A stretch of 5,183 nt of DNA from Spirochaetia bacterium (lineage in GTDB: Bacteria; Spirochaetota; UBA4802; UBA5550), in assembly GCA_031289575.1 (NCBI GenBank), contig JAITPE010000218.1, positions 1-5,183 on the forward strand, written 5' to 3'. Position numbers and translations under genes: made by a program. A model generated the notes under the pieces. It was not told the DNA's origin. It was given only the letters and a program-made list of their open reading frames with translations, and searched no databases. This document shows positions 3,991 through 5,183 of the stretch, piece after piece (positions within the stretch are counted from its first letter, which is position 1; each line of letters starts with the position of its first letter).

Positions 3991-5183
3991 ATGGAAACAA
4001 ACAGCATGGAACGAAAGGCATATTCGGTTTCCGCCCTTACCCGGGCTATTAAATCCGCCCTTGAAAAAGACCCGTATCTTACCAATATTTGGATAAAGGG
4101 CGAGGTATCGAATCTCACATACCATTCATCCGGCCATATTTATTTTACATTGAAGGACAGCGAGGCCATTATTTCGGTCACCTTCTTCCGTTCCGCGAAC
4201 AAAAGCCTTAAATTTAAACTTGAAGACGGCATGAGCGTTTTCGCCTACGGGGGCGTAAGCGTTTTTGAAAAACAGGGACGCTACCAGTTCAACGTGTTGT
4301 ACATGAGCCTTGAGGGCATGGGCGAGCTTCAAAAACGCATTGAGGCGCTCAAGAAAAAACTTTCAGAGGAAGGCCTTTTTGCGCCCGAGCGCAAAAAGGC
4401 TCTTCCGTTTTTGCCGCGCCGCGTAGGCGTTGTTACATCGCCTACAGGCGCGGCTGTACGGGATATCATCAAGGCTGCCCTCAGGCGTTACTCTAATATA
4501 GAGATTGTCTTGGCGCCGGCGAAGGTACAGGGCGACGGCGCGGCCGATGCTATTGTGCGGGGCATTGCCGAGCTCAATAAGGAAAAGTACGGCGTTGAGG
4601 TAATCATTGCCGGCCGCGGCGGCGGTTCCTTCGAGGATCTCATGCCGTTCAATGAAGAGCAGGTGGTAAGAGCCTTTGCTTCTTCAAGGCTGCCGATAGT
4701 CTCCGCTGTGGGGCATCAGATAGATCACCCGCTTTCCGATGACGCGGCTGACGCGTCGGCGCCTACGCCGACGGCAGCCGCGGAACTTGTTGTTCCGCTC
4801 AAGTTAGACTTGCGGAACGAGGTGAACTATCTCATGCAGCGCGCGCTCTCCGCTTTGCAGAACCGCGCCGCGTCCATGGAAGTGCGGCTCAACAGTGTAA
4901 TGGGCCGCCGGTTGTTCGCCGAGCCGCACGAGCTTGTAAACAGAAGAGAGCTCATCCTCGGCGATATTGAAAGCCGCATGACCGCATATATGAAAAACTC
5001 GGTTTCGGTCAAGCGGCGCGCCTTTATGGCCGTGCAGAATATAAAACTGCTCACCGAAAAAAATATCAGCACCAAGACGCACAGGTTCAGGATTGCTGTT
5101 CAGTCACTTGACAATCTGTCGCCGCTCAATGTTATGAAGCGAGGGTACGCTGTTGCCATAAACGGCGGCGGAAAAATAATACG
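3991..5183 (+). CDS. xseA: Exodeoxyribonuclease VII large subunit, C-terminus cut by the window edge
   Basis: Exonuclease VII degrades single-stranded DNA from both ends to oligonucleotides, as one XseA with several XseB subunits, in the cytoplasm. 397 codons are present with no stop, against about 400-460 for the family, so little is missing. An N-terminal OB-fold (about residues 10-105: 'YSVSALTRAIKSALE', 'IWIKGEVSN', 'SGHIYFTLKD') is followed by the catalytic domain: 'VGVVTSPTGAAVRDI' (D158), 'GRGGGSFEDL' (R209), 'VGHQIDHPLSDDAAD' (H242, D245) and 'APTPTAAAE'. These match the E. coli catalytic residues D155, R205, H238 and D241 as I recall them. A coiled-coil region and 'LDNLSPLNVMKRGYAV' (about residues 373-388) close the visible part. 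The start at 3991 is favoured because TAA lies in frame at 3982-3984; the only nearby alternative is ATG 4006. Neither has a Shine-Dalgarno. GC-rich codon use contrasts with the genes to the left, so this looks like the native right flank of the island. Confidence 0.95.
   Translation, partial: METNSMERKAYSVSALTRAIKSALEKDPYLTNIWIKGEVSNLTYHSSGHIYFTLKDSEAIISVTFFRSANKSLKFKLEDGMSVFAYGGVSVFEKQGRYQFNVLYMSLEGMGELQKRIEALKKKLSEEGLFAPERKKALPFLPRRVGVVTSPTGAAVRDIIKAALRRYSNIEIVLAPAKVQGDGAADAIVRGIAELNKEKYGVEVIIAGRGGGSFEDLMPFNEEQVVRAFASSRLPIVSAVGHQIDHPLSDDAADASAPTPTAAAELVVPLKLDLRNEVNYLMQRALSALQNRAASMEVRLNSVMGRRLFAEPHELVNRRELILGDIESRMTAYMKNSVSVKRRAFMAVQNIKLLTEKNISTKTHRFRIAVQSLDNLSPLNVMKRGYAVAINGGGKII

Noticed and set aside
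3849..4052. 67-codon plus-strand frame spanning the relic end and the xseA start
   Set aside because: It runs out of frame with both neighbours, and the sequence is low-complexity with no RBS or family signal.
4804..5082. Two overlapping minus-strand frames within xseA
   Set aside because: They lie opposite conserved xseA coding sequence; shadows of GC-rich codons.
1..5183. CRISPR array, tRNA/rRNA genes, transposase or integrase
   Set aside because: I saw no regularly spaced repeats of CRISPR size, no tRNA cloverleaf or rRNA-like stretch, and no DDE or tyrosine-recombinase motifs in any frame.

Overview
The window looks like bacterial chromosomal DNA from a host-associated organism. The best lineage clue is the XseA protein at the right edge. 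Its 'VGHQIDHPLSDDAADAS' block reads to me like Spirochaetota (Treponema-type) XseA, but this is from memory and only moderately certain. Base composition is mosaic: xseA and the lipoprotein gene are GC-richer (34 of 60 bases at 4561-4620; 38 of 60 at 1021-1080), while the 1680-3990 block is AT-rich (18 of 60 at 1981-2040). This fits a horizontally acquired accessory block beside a core gene.

Left part (1-507). A minus-strand gene runs off the left edge; only its first 16 codons are present, with a good Shine-Dalgarno and a consensus TTGACA promoter. Next, also on the minus strand, is the stump of an Abi_2 (AbiD/AbiF) abortive-infection gene. Directly upstream of it is a probable short non-coding RNA: TTGACA promoter, C6/G6 hairpin, T7 tract, then the Abi start codon. 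This is the layout of an RNA-associated Abi locus, here reduced to a relic.

Middle part (390-1664). An 18-bp perfect direct repeat (390-407 and 1647-1664) brackets a segment with a weak promoter, a possible 62-codon ORF, a (GACA)5 microsatellite, a strong intrinsic terminator, an elaborate foldable leader (858-960) and a gene for a 185-aa putative lipoprotein. A GC-rich hairpin and a short 21-bp-period repeat follow.

Right-centre (1679-3904). A TTGACA promoter drives a two-gene overlapping operon: a Panacea/SocA-like (DUF4065) antitoxin and a 142-aa protein of the kind that partners such antitoxins, probably the toxin. After a 115-bp gap with three inverted repeats comes a broken AlbA_2/HATPase (COG2865-type, 'RecG-like') gene. 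Its N-terminal 29 codons and its ATPase half are recognisable, but an out-of-frame internal deletion has removed nearly all of the AlbA_2 domain.

Right edge (3991-5183). xseA (exodeoxyribonuclease VII large subunit) is intact until the window cuts it near its C-terminus.

Overall this is a small defence island next to xseA with one apparently live toxin-antitoxin pair and two decayed systems. The most unusual items are the Abi relic with its RNA, the little-characterised Panacea partner, and the foldable leader that could hide the lipoprotein ribosome binding site.
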